A stretch of DNA of 45,267 nucleotides from JAGNZR01 sp051652785 (GCA_051652785.1 JBOFUX010000059.1:1-45267); one strand, 5' to 3'. Shown: positions 8,485 to 17,110, counted from the stretch's first letter. The notes: a model not told the origin generated them from the letters alone. Numbers and translations are program-made.

Positions 8485-9435
8485 ATGAGTTATGTTGTAG
8501 GAATAGATTTAGGGGGAACAAATACTAAAATAGGTATTTTAAATGAGAAAGGTGAATTATTAAAAAGTGATTCAATAAAAACATTGTCAGAACGTGGAAT
8601 TGAAGATTGTTTTTCTAGAATTTGGAAGAGAGCAAAAGAGCTAGCACAAGATTTAAATATTGATGAAAAAAAAATAAAAGGGATAGGAATGGGAATTCCA
8701 GGACCTGTAGAAAATCAAGAGAAAGTTGGATTTTTTGCTAATTTTCCATGGGAAAAAGGAATTAATGCAAGATTGTTAATGGGAAAAATTTCAGGAATAA
8801 AAAATGTTAAATTAGATAATGATGTTAATGTAATTGCTCTTGGTGAAGCTAAATACGGTGCAGGAAGAGGGAGTAGAAGTAGTATAACAGTGGCACTAGG
8901 AACAGGTATTGGGGGTGGAATATATATAGAAGGAAAACTTATTTCAGGGTATAAAGGCGCTGGAGGAGAGATCGGTCATATAACAGTAGAAAAAGATGGT
9001 AAACTTTGTGGATGTGGTCAAAAAGGATGCTTTGAAGCTTATGCTTCTGCTACAGGACTAATTAGAGAAACACAATCTAGATTAGTAGTGAATAAAAATA
9101 ATTTAATATATAAAATGGTAGGGGGAAATTTGTCACTTATAGATGCTAAAGTAATTTTTGATGCTGCTAAAGAGGGGGATTCTTTTGCTCTTGATCTAAT
9201 AGACTATGAGTCAGAATATTTAGCATTAGGACTTTCAAATGCCTTAAATTTAATAAATCCTGAAGTTTTAATACTTGGTGGTGGAGTAGCTCTTGCTGGA
9301 GATATTTTACTTAACGCCGTTAAAGAAAAACTAAAAAAATATTCATTAGCTATAGTTTTAGAAGGATTAGAAGTGAAATTAGGAGAATTAGGTAATGATG
9401 CAGGAATAAAAGGAGCTTCAGCTCTTGTATTATAA
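8485..9435 (+). CDS. ROK-family sugar kinase (glucokinase-like)
   Basis: A 316-residue ROK protein. The N-terminal ATP-binding loop is V-G-I-D-L-G-G-T-N-T-K. The middle carries G-T-G-I-G-G-G and the ROK zinc/catalytic region G-A-G-G-E-I-G-H-I then C-G-C-G-Q-K-G-C-F-E (about residues 173-182). It most likely phosphorylates glucose at O6, feeding the adjacent glycolytic genes. The length and the absence of an N-terminal helix-turn-helix argue for a kinase and against a ROK repressor; fructose or N-acetyl sugars are alternative substrates. AAAGGAGGG precedes the ATG. It has its own terminators on both sides and is probably monocistronic. Confidence 0.88.
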   Translation: MSYVVGIDLGGTNTKIGILNEKGELLKSDSIKTLSERGIEDCFSRIWKRAKELAQDLNIDEKKIKGIGMGIPGPVENQEKVGFFANFPWEKGINARLLMGKISGIKNVKLDNDVNVIALGEAKYGAGRGSRSSITVALGTGIGGGIYIEGKLISGYKGAGGEIGHITVEKDGKLCGCGQKGCFEAYASATGLIRETQSRLVVNKNNLIYKMVGGNLSLIDAKVIFDAAKEGDSFALDLIDYESEYLALGLSNALNLINPEVLILGGGVALAGDILLNAVKEKLKKYSLAIVLEGLEVKLGELGNDAGIKGASALVL

Positions 9436-9488
9436 AAAAAGCTACAAAGTTAGGGTATATTTATCCGAAACTTTGTAGCTTTTTTTTT
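9434..9488. terminator. Bidirectional terminator between sugar kinase and PqqD-like gene
   Basis: The arms AAAAGCTACAAAGTT and AACTTTGTAGCTTTT (ending near 9451 and starting at 9469) form a long stem flanked by A and T runs, functional in both directions between convergent genes. The loop contains a further GGGTA/TATCC pairing. Confidence 0.92.
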
Positions 9489-9819
9489 ATAAAAAACCTA
9501 TATATTGATTTTTAGCTAAATGAAAACTAAATTTAGAAACTCTAGTTTCCATTGATTCATAAGAATCATTAAAAACCTTAGCCATTTCCTTAATAATAGT
9601 TTCCATGGTTTTATCCTTTCCACAGTTCATCCAAAAATATGAGCCTAAATCATCAAGTTCTAAATATGTAGTTTTAGGTTTTTTTACAAGCCAACTTATA
9701 AAATTAGACCAAGGTGATTGATGATAAAAAATTAAAGTAACAATATTATTATTAATTTTAAACTCTTTGTGAATATGAACAGGTTTATAAGTTAAAAAAA
9801 CTTTATTCTTTCCTATCAT
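9487..9819 (-). CDS. PqqD-like small protein overlapping OPT transporter gene
   Basis: A 110-residue protein. The segment YLELDDLGSYFWMNC, followed by a D-K-T-M-E-T-I-I-K-E-M and a predicted helix-rich end, matches the PqqD-like fold (L-x-x-x-G-x-x-i-W-x-x-l-x-G then a helix), used as a peptide-binding chaperone or recognition element with radical-SAM or RiPP enzymes. No radical-SAM enzyme or precursor peptide lies nearby. Its start overlaps the last 17 bases of the OPT transporter gene, so the two are translated together. Its stop codon sits inside the A/T run of the shared terminator. The family call is from motif recognition; its function with a transporter is unknown. Confidence 0.72.
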   Translation of the reverse strand: MIGKNKVFLTYKPVHIHKEFKINNNIVTLIFYHQSPWSNFISWLVKKPKTTYLELDDLGSYFWMNCGKDKTMETIIKEMAKVFNDSYESMETRVSKFSFHLAKNQYIGFL

Positions 9820-11719
9820 CTATTTTTCCAGTACTGCAAGAGATAAAAATAAAAATAGCAACAAGAAATACAAAAATAAGAGAAAACCAAGGATTGCTAG
9901 ATATGGAACCTAAACTTTTTCCAATAAAAGAAAGATCTTTTCCAAGGGTTATAAGACCTGCAATTAAAATACCAATTAGAGCATCTCCAGCAACAATTCC
10001 CGAGGACAGCAACACACCTTTTTCAATTTGTTTACTTAAAAAACTAGATTTTCTAAATTTAAGATTAACAAGTTCTCTAACAAGTGCTCCAGTTAAGATA
10101 GCAGCTGAAAGACCTATTGGTAAATAAAAACCTAAAGCAATAGCAAGAACTGGAAGACCTAATAAAAATATAAATATTCCAAAAACTATACCAACAATAA
10201 CCAGTGTCCAAGGAATATTTCCAGTCATAACTCCTTCAGCAAGCATTCTCATAAGACCAGCTTGTGGGGCAGGCACAGTAGCAGAACCAAGGGTAAAAGC
10301 TTTATGTAACATAAGAATAACACCACCAGAGGCAAAAGCAGCAAAAATTAATCCTAAATACATAGACCATTCAACTTTTTTAGGAGTTCCTCCGATTAAA
10401 TAAGTATGTTTAAGCGATTGAGCAACTCCCCCTGAAGTAGCAATAGAAATACATGCAATTCCAGCAGCTACAATAGCTAAAACTTTTGAGCTATCTGCTC
10501 CCCCTCCAACACCAGTTACTTTAATGACTGTTGCTAAAACTAAAAGTGATGCTATTGTCATACCGGAAACAGGATTATTAGACGCACCAACAGTTCCACA
10601 CATTCTAGCAGAGACAACACCAAAGAAAAAAGAAAGCAAAATCACCAAAAAACCAACGAGAATTCCTAATTTAGGAATCCCTGTTACCATAGGCAAAAAT
10701 GAAACAACGAAAAAACCAGCAATAGCAATAGCAATTATCCAAGTTAACGGAGTATCAACATGCTGTCTTTCAACATTTCCAGAAGATTTTTCAGCTTTTA
10801 ATCCTCTGATAGCTTCTTTAAAAGAACTAACAATAGCTGGGGCAGATTTTATAAGAGAAATAAAACCACCAGTAGCAACAGCCCCAGCACCTATATATCT
10901 AATATAAAATGACCAGACTTGAGATGCATCCATTTGAGAGATAGGAATAGAGCTAGGAAAAATCGCTGTAGGTACTAACTCACCAACAAATTTAATTAAA
11001 GGAATAAATCCAAACCATGCTAACATAGCACCTGAAAACATAAATATAGCAACTTCAAGCCCAACAATAAATCCAACTCCTAAGAGAGAAGCAACAGCAT
11101 TTAATCCAAAAGCAGTATTTAATTTTGAAATAGCCCACATAGGTTCTTCTGTAAAAAGACCTATACCTCCGCCTAAAAATTTAAATAAACCACCAGCAAA
11201 AATTCCTTTCATAACCGTTTTAAGACCATCTCCACCTTTGTTAGAACTAATCAAAATTTCTGTAACAGCAATAGATTCAGGAAACATAAGTTTTCCATGT
11301 TCTTCAACAATTAAATATTGTCTAAATGGAACGATAAAAACAATCCCTAATATCCCACCTAACATAGTCATTATTCCAATGGAAACAACGCTTAGATCAT
11401 TTCCCCAAATAATAATAGCAGGAAGGGTAAAAATTATTCCACCAGCAATTGATTCTCCAACAGCGGCCATTGAAGCCACTAAATTTGCTTCTAAAATACT
11501 ATTTTTTTTAAATAAACATTTTAAAAGTCCAGTTCCTAAAATTGAACCAGGTATGGCAGCAGCAATAGTAATACCTGTTTTTAAACCTAAATAAACATTT
11601 GCTGCAGCAAATATAACAGTGAAAAGAATTCCCATTACAAGTGTAGTAGTATTTACTTCTGGTAAATTAGTTTTCATAGAAATAAATGGTTTGAATTCTT
11701 CTTTTTTTTCATTTTTCAT
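9803..11719 (-). CDS. OPT-family oligopeptide transporter
   Basis: A 638-residue polytopic membrane protein with about 14-16 hydrophobic segments. The N-terminal N-V-Y-L-G-L-K-T-G-I-T and internal N-N-P-V-S-G-M-T motifs are typical of bacterial OPT transporters. The family imports small peptides or metal-chelate complexes by proton symport. CTAAGGAGAAT precedes the ATG. The downstream PqqD-like gene overlaps its 3' end; upstream, 43 bases away, is a DUF1456 gene. A perfect 15-bp palindrome at 11739-11753 lies just before its ribosome site. An aminopeptidase gene lies further upstream, consistent with peptide use. Confidence 0.92.
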   Translation of the reverse strand: MKNEKKEEFKPFISMKTNLPEVNTTTLVMGILFTVIFAAANVYLGLKTGITIAAAIPGSILGTGLLKCLFKKNSILEANLVASMAAVGESIAGGIIFTLPAIIIWGNDLSVVSIGIMTMLGGILGIVFIVPFRQYLIVEEHGKLMFPESIAVTEILISSNKGGDGLKTVMKGIFAGGLFKFLGGGIGLFTEEPMWAISKLNTAFGLNAVASLLGVGFIVGLEVAIFMFSGAMLAWFGFIPLIKFVGELVPTAIFPSSIPISQMDASQVWSFYIRYIGAGAVATGGFISLIKSAPAIVSSFKEAIRGLKAEKSSGNVERQHVDTPLTWIIAIAIAGFFVVSFLPMVTGIPKLGILVGFLVILLSFFFGVVSARMCGTVGASNNPVSGMTIASLLVLATVIKVTGVGGGADSSKVLAIVAAGIACISIATSGGVAQSLKHTYLIGGTPKKVEWSMYLGLIFAAFASGGVILMLHKAFTLGSATVPAPQAGLMRMLAEGVMTGNIPWTLVIVGIVFGIFIFLLGLPVLAIALGFYLPIGLSAAILTGALVRELVNLKFRKSSFLSKQIEKGVLLSSGIVAGDALIGILIAGLITLGKDLSFIGKSLGSISSNPWFSLIFVFLVAIFIFISCSTGKIDDRKE

Positions 11720-11738
11720 AAAGTAATATTCTCCTTAG

Positions 11739-11753
11739 TACTATAATATAGTA
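11739..11753. promoter_or_regulatory. 15-bp palindrome upstream of OPT gene (possible operator)
   Basis: TACTATAATATAGTA is a perfect odd palindrome containing a TATAAT-like core. It lies between the DUF1456 and OPT genes, directly before the OPT ribosome site. It may be an operator or a promoter core; its high AT content weakens the case. Confidence 0.4.
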
Positions 11754-11762
11754 GATTAAAAA

Positions 11763-12251
11763 TTATTTTCTATACATTTCAACAAGACCAGCTAAAAATG
11801 TTCTAATATATTTATCTCCACATTCTCTATAATTTTTATGATCTTTTTTTCTAAATAAAGCAGTTAACTCAGATTCAGAAACAGTTGAACCCCCAAGAGC
11901 TAAAACTTTTATCATGTCCTCACTTTTAAAATTTAGTGCAATTCTTAATTTTTTTAAAATAATATTATTGTTATTACTATTTTTTTTAGGATGTAAATCA
12001 TCTTCTTGAGCGGGTTTTTGACCTGGTTTAGGAACGTGAACTCCTCTTTTAAAAATTACAAATCCATCTAAAAATTTTTTTAATTCTTCATTTTTAAGAG
12101 TAACAAATCCTTCTTCATGATCCTTTTTTAAAAAATTTTTGATATTTTCAATTTCTACCTTTTCTTCACCTAAAGAAAAAATTTCAATTAATTTTACATC
12201 ACTAATATCAAGAGCGTACCTTAGTCGTCTAACAATGTCGTTATTGTTCAT
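11763..12251 (-). CDS. DUF1456 (YehS-type) protein
   Basis: A 162-residue protein with two related halves, about residues 1-70 and 93-162. Each starts with a hydrophobic helix of the type I-x-x-x-L-R-x-A-L-x, continues to a conserved L-G segment and ends with a helix carrying F-L-x-G-x-V. This is the duplicated DUF1456 architecture. A Lys/Pro/Asn-rich linker (residues about 72-92) joins the halves. The function of the family is unknown; a nucleic-acid or protein-binding role is only a guess. AGGAGG precedes the ATG. It may be cotranscribed with the OPT transporter 43 bases downstream. Confidence 0.88.
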   Translation of the reverse strand: MNNNDIVRRLRYALDISDVKLIEIFSLGEEKVEIENIKNFLKKDHEEGFVTLKNEELKKFLDGFVIFKRGVHVPKPGQKPAQEDDLHPKKNSNNNNIILKKLRIALNFKSEDMIKVLALGGSTVSESELTALFRKKDHKNYRECGDKYIRTFLAGLVEMYRK

Positions 12252-12326
12252 TTAAAACCTCCTAATTATGTTGTTTCCTTTAAAATTATATCATAGATTG
12301 AGAAAAAAAAAATATATTTTATTAAA

Positions 12327-12354
12327 AAATCCTTAGATTAGTTTCTAAGGATTT
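12327..12354 (-). terminator. Terminator after M42 peptidase
   Basis: An 11-bp perfect stem (AAATCCTTAGA, 12327-12337, with its complement at 12344-12354) is followed on the minus strand by six T residues. It closes the peptidase gene before the DUF1456 gene. Confidence 0.85.
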
Positions 12355-12417
12355 AAAAAAATAGTTTTTTTATTAAGTTAATATAATATATCTTAATATT
12401 AAGTGCAAAATATATAT

Positions 12418-13449
12418 TTATAGGTAAGCTATTAGAAGTTTGATAGTTTCAAGAACGCCATCTATATGTGTTCTTTCATAGTGGTGAGTTGCATCTACAT
12501 TAGGACCAATACAAGCATATTTCAAATCTGCCCCTTGAAGAATTGAAGCTGTGGCATCAGAACCATATCTATTATAAACTCCAACAGTATAGTTAACTCC
12601 ATTTTTATCTGCAACTTCTTGTAATTTTTTTCTTATTGTAAAATCATAAACTGTTTTATTGTCTCTAGCTGCGATACTAACTTTTTTTTCGTCTCCATGA
12701 GCATCTTCTGCAACAAGGCCTATATCTAATGCAATAAACTCATCTACATCTTTAGGTATTTTAGAAACACCGTGTCCAACCTCTTCAAAATTTGAGAAAT
12801 AAAGATAAAGATTATTTTTAGGTTTTTTATTATTATCTTTTAAATATTTTAAGTATGTTAAAACTTGTGCTACACATAATTTATCATCTAAATATCTTGA
12901 TTTAATGTATCCAGACTCTGTAATTTTAGTATTTGTTTCATAACTTATAAAATCCCCTTGACATATTCCAAGAGCTTTCGTATCAGCTTCATTATAAACT
13001 TCATAATCTAATCTAACTTCCATATTTTCCGCAGTTCTTGCCATTTCCCGCGGGATATCGCCATAAACATGCACCGAAGCTTTAATAGGGAGTAGTGTTC
13101 CTTGAAATTCTTTTCCACTTAAAGTGTGAACAGTTATATTTTCTCCTTCTACTGATCCCCAAGCGTAGCCACCAATATTTAATAGTTCTAAACGTCCGTT
13201 ATTCTTAACTTTTTTAACTATTGCTCCAAGAGTATCTACGTGTGCTGACAGTAGTTTTGTATAAAAAGTATCTTCCCCTATTAGTTTCAGAATTAAGCAC
13301 CCTTTTTTACTATATTCATAGTCATTAAATCCTAATTTATCAAGTTCTTTAGCTATTCTAGACATAACTTTTTCTGTATAACCAGCTGGGCTAGGAATAG
13401 TTAAAATTTCCTTTGTAAATTTTAAAGTATAATTTAAATCTATATTCAT
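12418..13449 (-). CDS. M42-family metallo-aminopeptidase
   Basis: A 343-residue cytoplasmic aminopeptidase of the M42 (FrvX/glutamyl-aminopeptidase) family, which removes N-terminal residues from short peptides with two metal ions. Visible ligands: S-A-H-V-D-T-L-G (His, about residue 69), S-R-Y-L-D-D-K (bridging Asp), F-E-E-V-G-H-G (general base Glu plus metal ligand), A-L-D-I-G (Asp) and the C-terminal H-H-Y-E-R-T-H (last His). M42 members usually form dodecamers. GGAGGAAG precedes the ATG, and a near-perfect promoter lies upstream. Its location near an OPT peptide importer suggests peptide catabolism. Confidence 0.92.
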   Translation of the reverse strand: MNIDLNYTLKFTKEILTIPSPAGYTEKVMSRIAKELDKLGFNDYEYSKKGCLILKLIGEDTFYTKLLSAHVDTLGAIVKKVKNNGRLELLNIGGYAWGSVEGENITVHTLSGKEFQGTLLPIKASVHVYGDIPREMARTAENMEVRLDYEVYNEADTKALGICQGDFISYETNTKITESGYIKSRYLDDKLCVAQVLTYLKYLKDNNKKPKNNLYLYFSNFEEVGHGVSKIPKDVDEFIALDIGLVAEDAHGDEKKVSIAARDNKTVYDFTIRKKLQEVADKNGVNYTVGVYNRYGSDATASILQGADLKYACIGPNVDATHHYERTHIDGVLETIKLLIAYL

Positions 13450-13489
13450 AATTCTTCCTCCTTCCTCATTTTATTTTATATTGACAATT

Positions 13490-13518
13490 ATTCTACTCTT
13501 ATCAAAATTTTTTGTCAA
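13490..13518 (-). promoter_or_regulatory. Promoter of M42 peptidase gene
   Basis: On the minus strand TTGACA (13518-13513), a 17-bp spacer and TAGAAT (13495-13490) form a near-consensus promoter. A TTGACAA/TTGTCAA inverted repeat spans the same element. Confidence 0.78.
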
Positions 13519-13568
13519 TTATAAAAAAAATAAAAAAATTAAATGTTTATATAATATTTTTATAAAAT

Positions 13569-13584
13569 TGTAACATATGTTACA
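13569..13584. promoter_or_regulatory. FNR/CRP-type operator upstream of hcp (HcpR candidate)
   Basis: TGTAACATATGTTACA is a perfect 16-bp palindrome with GTAAC/GTTAC half-sites, the form expected for CRP/FNR-family regulators. HcpR is the regulator predicted to control hcp in many anaerobes. Its centre (13576.5) lies about 41.5 bp before the predicted transcription start. Confidence 0.72.
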
Positions 13585-13611
13585 GACAATTAGTGTAAAA
13601 GGATGTATGAT
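13583..13611 (+). promoter_or_regulatory. hcp promoter (weak -35, activator-type)
   Basis: CAGACA (13583-13588), a 17-bp spacer and TATGAT (13606-13611). The -35 is poor and abuts the upstream palindrome, as expected for an activator-dependent promoter. Confidence 0.6.
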
Positions 13612-13667
13612 AAATATAGTTACTAAGAAATTATATTATAAAATTAGAATTTCAGGAGGATTTAACT

Positions 13668-15332
13668 ATGTTTTGTTACCAATGTCAAGAAACAATGAAA
13701 AATCAAGGATGTAATTTATCAATAGGTATGTGTGGTAAAGAAGAAAGCACATCTGATTTACAAGATTTATTAATCTATACAGCAAAGGGAGTAGCTGCTT
13801 ATAGCTCTCAAGTAAGAGCTTTAGGTGAAAAAAATAAACCTTGTGAAGAGGTAAATAGATATTTAGTAAATTCACTTTTCGTAACAATAACAAATGCTAA
13901 TTTTGATGATATTGTTATAATAGAAGAAATTAAGAAAGGTTTAGTGATGAGAGAGCATATAAAAGCTAAGCTTAAGGAAATGAGAGTAGAGCTAAATTTA
14001 AAACATGAAAATAAAAAATATACTACTTGGAACGCAAAAACTAAAGAAGAAATGTTAGAAATTGCTAAAACAGTAGGAGTTTTGAGAACAGCAGATGAAG
14101 ATATAAAATCTCTTAGAGAACTTGCACTATATGGGTTAAAAGGTTTGGCAGCTTATACTGAACATGCTTTAAACTTAAATAAAGTAAATCCGGAACTCTT
14201 TGCATTTGTAGAGGAAGCTTTACTGGGAACAGAAGATGAGACACTAAGTGTTGCTGATTTAACTGCTCTTGTTTTAAAAGTTGGAGAATATGGAGTTAAG
14301 TCCATGGCACTTTTAGATGAGGCAAATACTTCAACTTTTGGTCATCCTATAATGACAAAAGTTAATTTAGGTGTGAAAAAAAATCCAGGAATATTAATAA
14401 CAGGACATGATCTTATGGATTTAAAAAGATTACTAGAGCAAAGTGAAGGGACAGGGGTAGATATTTATACTCACTCTGAAATGCTACCAGGACATTATTA
14501 TCCTGAACTAAAAAAATATACTCATTTTGTAGGAAATTATGGAGGAGCTTGGTGGGAACAAAAAACTGAATTTTCTACATTTAATGGACCTATATTATTT
14601 ACAACAAATTGTATTGTACCCCCTTTAAAAGACTCCAGTTATAATGAAAGAGTATTTACAACTAATGCTTCAGGATATCCTGGTTGGAAAAGAATAGAAT
14701 TAGATAAAAATGGAAATAAAGATTTTTCTGAAATTATAAACTTAGCTAAAACTTGTAAAGCTCCAACAGAAATAGAGACAGGAGAAATAATAGGTGGATT
14801 TGCTCATAACCAAGTACTAGCACTAGCTGATAAGGTTGTAGAAGGGGTAAAATCTGGAGCAATAAATAGATTTATAGTAATGGCAGGGTGTGACGGTAGA
14901 GATAAAAAGAGAGATTATTACGGTGAATTTGCAAAAAAATTACCACTAAATACAATTATACTAACTGCAGGTTGTGCAAAATACAGATATAATAAATTAG
15001 CACTTGGAGACATAGGTGGAATACCTAGAGTTCTTGATGCAGGACAATGTAATGATTCTTACTCCCTTGCAGTTATTGCTATGACATTACAAAAAGTATT
15101 TGGTTTGGAAAATATAAATGATTTGCCAATAATTTATAATATAGCTTGGTATGAGCAAAAAGCAGTAATTGTATTACTAGCACTTTTATCTTTAGGAGTG
15201 AAAAATATTCACTTAGGTCCAACATTACCAGGATTTTTATCAAAGAATGTAGCTAATTTATTAGTTAAAGAGTTTGGGATTGCTCTTGCTGGAGATGTAG
15301 ATGAAGATTTAAAAAAATGGAATTTAGTATAA
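13668..15332 (+). CDS. hcp: Hybrid cluster protein (hydroxylamine / NO reductase)
   Basis: A 554-residue hybrid cluster protein that reduces NO (to N2O) and hydroxylamine (to ammonia), protecting anaerobes from nitrosative stress. The N-terminal cubane cluster ligands are Cys3, 6, 15 and 22 (CX2CX8CX6C). The hybrid-cluster ligands are visible in order: G-H-D-L (His), H-S-E-M (Glu), T-T-N-C, A-G-C-D-G-R-D, T-A-G-C-A-K, G-Q-C-N-D and W-Y-E-Q-K (Glu and Lys). CAGGAGGA precedes the ATG. The gene stands alone between a perfect FNR-type palindrome and a strong terminator. No adjacent hcr reductase gene is present, so the electron donor is encoded elsewhere. Confidence 0.97.
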   Translation: MFCYQCQETMKNQGCNLSIGMCGKEESTSDLQDLLIYTAKGVAAYSSQVRALGEKNKPCEEVNRYLVNSLFVTITNANFDDIVIIEEIKKGLVMREHIKAKLKEMRVELNLKHENKKYTTWNAKTKEEMLEIAKTVGVLRTADEDIKSLRELALYGLKGLAAYTEHALNLNKVNPELFAFVEEALLGTEDETLSVADLTALVLKVGEYGVKSMALLDEANTSTFGHPIMTKVNLGVKKNPGILITGHDLMDLKRLLEQSEGTGVDIYTHSEMLPGHYYPELKKYTHFVGNYGGAWWEQKTEFSTFNGPILFTTNCIVPPLKDSSYNERVFTTNASGYPGWKRIELDKNGNKDFSEIINLAKTCKAPTEIETGEIIGGFAHNQVLALADKVVEGVKSGAINRFIVMAGCDGRDKKRDYYGEFAKKLPLNTIILTAGCAKYRYNKLALGDIGGIPRVLDAGQCNDSYSLAVIAMTLQKVFGLENINDLPIIYNIAWYEQKAVIVLLALLSLGVKNIHLGPTLPGFLSKNVANLLVKEFGIALAGDVDEDLKKWNLV

Positions 15333-15347
15333 TCAGATAAAAAATAA

Positions 15348-15383
15348 AAAGACCAGCAAAATATAAAAATTTTGCTGGTCTTT
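15348..15383. terminator. Bidirectional terminator between hcp and pseudouridine synthase
   Basis: A 15-bp perfect stem (15348-15362 with 15369-15383; GACCAGC/GCTGGTC core), a 6-base loop, and T-rich tails on both strands between convergent genes. Confidence 0.92.
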
Positions 15384-15384
15384 C

Positions 15385-16269
15385 TTATATTTTATCAGTA
15401 AAAATAGTAGGTACAAGTGAAACAAAATTCATAAGTTTCCCTGTCATAGGATGCTTAAATTTAATAGTATTAGCATGAAGTCCAAGACGATTTAAAGGAT
15501 TTTTAGTAGAACCATATTTCTTATCCCCAACAATAGGATGACCTAAATCTTTCATGTGAACTCGAATTTGATTTTTTCTTCCTGTTTCAATATCAAACTC
15601 CATCATAGTTAAGCCTTTAGCTCTTTTTAACACTAGATAATTAGTAATAGCTAACTTTCCACCATCTCTATCTGTTTCAGAAGAATAAGTTACAAAAGCT
15701 GCATTTTCTTTTAAATACGATTTTATAACCCCTTTATTTTCTGTAACACTACCTTGAACTAAAGCTATATATTTTCTTTCAACAACATATTCATTCCAGT
15801 TAGTTTGTAAAATTTGCTGAACATCTTCTGATTTTGCAAAAATCATAACTCCAGATGTTTCTCTATCTAGTCTATGAACGATAAAAACTTTATTCATAGA
15901 ATCTCTACCTTTTAAATACTCCTTAAGCATAGAGTAAGCAGTTTTTTCTCTTTCCTTATCTGTTGCCATGGAAAGCATTCCCGCATCTTTTTCCACTGCT
16001 ACAATAAATTCATCTTCAAACAATATTTTTATACCCTTAGATGTTTTACTAACTTTTACTTCACGAGAAGCACCAAAATTAACAGTAACTTTATTTCCAG
16101 TTTTAAGAGGTGAATTAAATTGCTTTATCATTTCACCATTAACCCATATTTGCTCGTGAGATAAAAGAGCCTTAATATTATTTCTACTTTGTCCTTCTAA
16201 ATTTTCTATTAAAAAATTCATAAGCTCACTTGTTGTTTCTACAACAAGGTCTATATTTTTTCTTCTCAT
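15385..16269 (-). CDS. RluA-family pseudouridine synthase
   Basis: A protein of about 294 residues with an N-terminal S4-like RNA-binding domain (residues about 10-70) and an RluA catalytic domain containing H-R-L-D-R-E-T-S-G (about residues 135-143), whose Asp is the catalytic nucleophile. A later R-K-N-Q-I-R-V-H-M motif is typical of the family. It should convert uridine to pseudouridine in 23S rRNA or tRNA; the exact site cannot be told. AGGAG (16284-16280) sits 10 bases before this ATG and 4 bases before an in-frame GTG at 16275, so the start is uncertain by two codons. Confidence 0.93.
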   Translation of the reverse strand: MRRKNIDLVVETTSELMNFLIENLEGQSRNNIKALLSHEQIWVNGEMIKQFNSPLKTGNKVTVNFGASREVKVSKTSKGIKILFEDEFIVAVEKDAGMLSMATDKEREKTAYSMLKEYLKGRDSMNKVFIVHRLDRETSGVMIFAKSEDVQQILQTNWNEYVVERKYIALVQGSVTENKGVIKSYLKENAAFVTYSSETDRDGGKLAITNYLVLKRAKGLTMMEFDIETGRKNQIRVHMKDLGHPIVGDKKYGSTKNPLNRLGLHANTIKFKHPMTGKLMNFVSLVPTIFTDKI

Positions 16270-16341
16270 AATCACTACTCTCCTAACGTCTTATTTTCTT
16301 TACTATATAGTATACCATTAAAGTACCTTTAAACCAATAAA

Positions 16342-16380
16342 ATAAAACTACCAACTATATAAGATAGAAAGTAGTTTTAT
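16342..16380 (-). terminator. Probable terminator after BI-1 gene
   Basis: ATAAAACTAC (16342-16351) pairs with GTAGTTTTAT (16371-16380). On the minus strand the stem ends in TTTTATTTTATT. The loop is long (19 bases) and the stem AT-rich, so it is weaker than the other terminators here. Confidence 0.55.
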
Positions 16381-16402
16381 AATTTCATATAATTTGTAAT
16401 AT

Positions 16403-17110
16403 TTATCTTTTCTTTCCAAAAATTCTAAGAATATATAAGAAGAGATTGATAAAATCTAAATATAGATGCAATGCTCCTGAAATAGCAACTTTATCTAAAA
16501 TACCATCATTATTTTGGGCTAAATGAATAATTTGTTTTTTTATTCTATTTACATCATAAGCAATAAGAGCAGTAAATAAAATAACTCCTAAATATGATAA
16601 CATCCAATATAGTGCTGGACTTTTTAAAAATAAATTAATTAAACTTAATACAATTAGACTAATAAGTCCTCCCATACATAAATTTTTAATTTTACTAACG
16701 TCTTCTTTAGTTACGTAGCCATAAATCGCCATAACAAGAAAAACAACAATGGCAATAGAAAAGGAATAAACAATAGATACCCCAGTATAAATTAGAGCAA
16801 TAGAGCACAGTGTAATTCCATTTAATGCTGAATAAAGAACAAAAATCATTCTACTTGTAGATACATCAATAGAGTATACTTTTCTTGAAAATCCAAAAAC
16901 TAAGAAAAGCTCAGCTATAAGAAAGATATAGAAAAACTTCATGGTAAATTGTAAAAAGATAGGATTGGAAAGAGTTAAATATCCTGTAAAAGTTGTAACA
17001 ATAAGACCAATAACCATCCAGCTAAAAACTGAAGTCATCTTTTGACCAACAATTAATTCTAACTCATCTTCTAAAACATAGTTTCGTTTGTTACTATTAT
17101 AATTTTCCAT
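16403..17110 (-). CDS. Bax inhibitor-1 (BI-1/YccA/YetJ) family membrane protein
   Basis: A 235-residue protein with seven predicted membrane helices and a short hydrophilic N-terminus, the BI-1 topology. The conserved end A-Y-D-V-N-R-I-K then L-H-L-Y-L-D-F-I-N-L-F-L-Y-I-L-R contains the Asp residues that, in the bacterial member YetJ, form the pH-sensing calcium-leak site. A GTG at 17119 is in frame, but the AAAGGAG site overlaps it and lies 8 bases before the ATG at 17110, which is therefore the likely start. It may share a transcript with the cobaltochelatase gene 39 bases upstream. Confidence 0.9.
   Translation of the reverse strand: MENYNSNKRNYVLEDELELIVGQKMTSVFSWMVIGLIVTTFTGYLTLSNPIFLQFTMKFFYIFLIAELFLVFGFSRKVYSIDVSTSRMIFVLYSALNGITLCSIALIYTGVSIVYSFSIAIVVFLVMAIYGYVTKEDVSKIKNLCMGGLISLIVLSLINLFLKSPALYWMLSYLGVILFTALIAYDVNRIKKQIIHLAQNNDGILDKVAISGALHLYLDFINLFLYILRIFGKKR

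Noticed and set aside
8485..9435. ROK protein as a transcriptional repressor (NagC/XylR type)
   Set aside because: It starts directly with the ATP-binding loop and lacks an N-terminal helix-turn-helix domain.
10524..11594. Plus-strand frames opposite the OPT transporter
   Set aside because: They are Thr/Pro/Ile-rich reverse shadows of hydrophobic codons and lack starts with ribosome sites.
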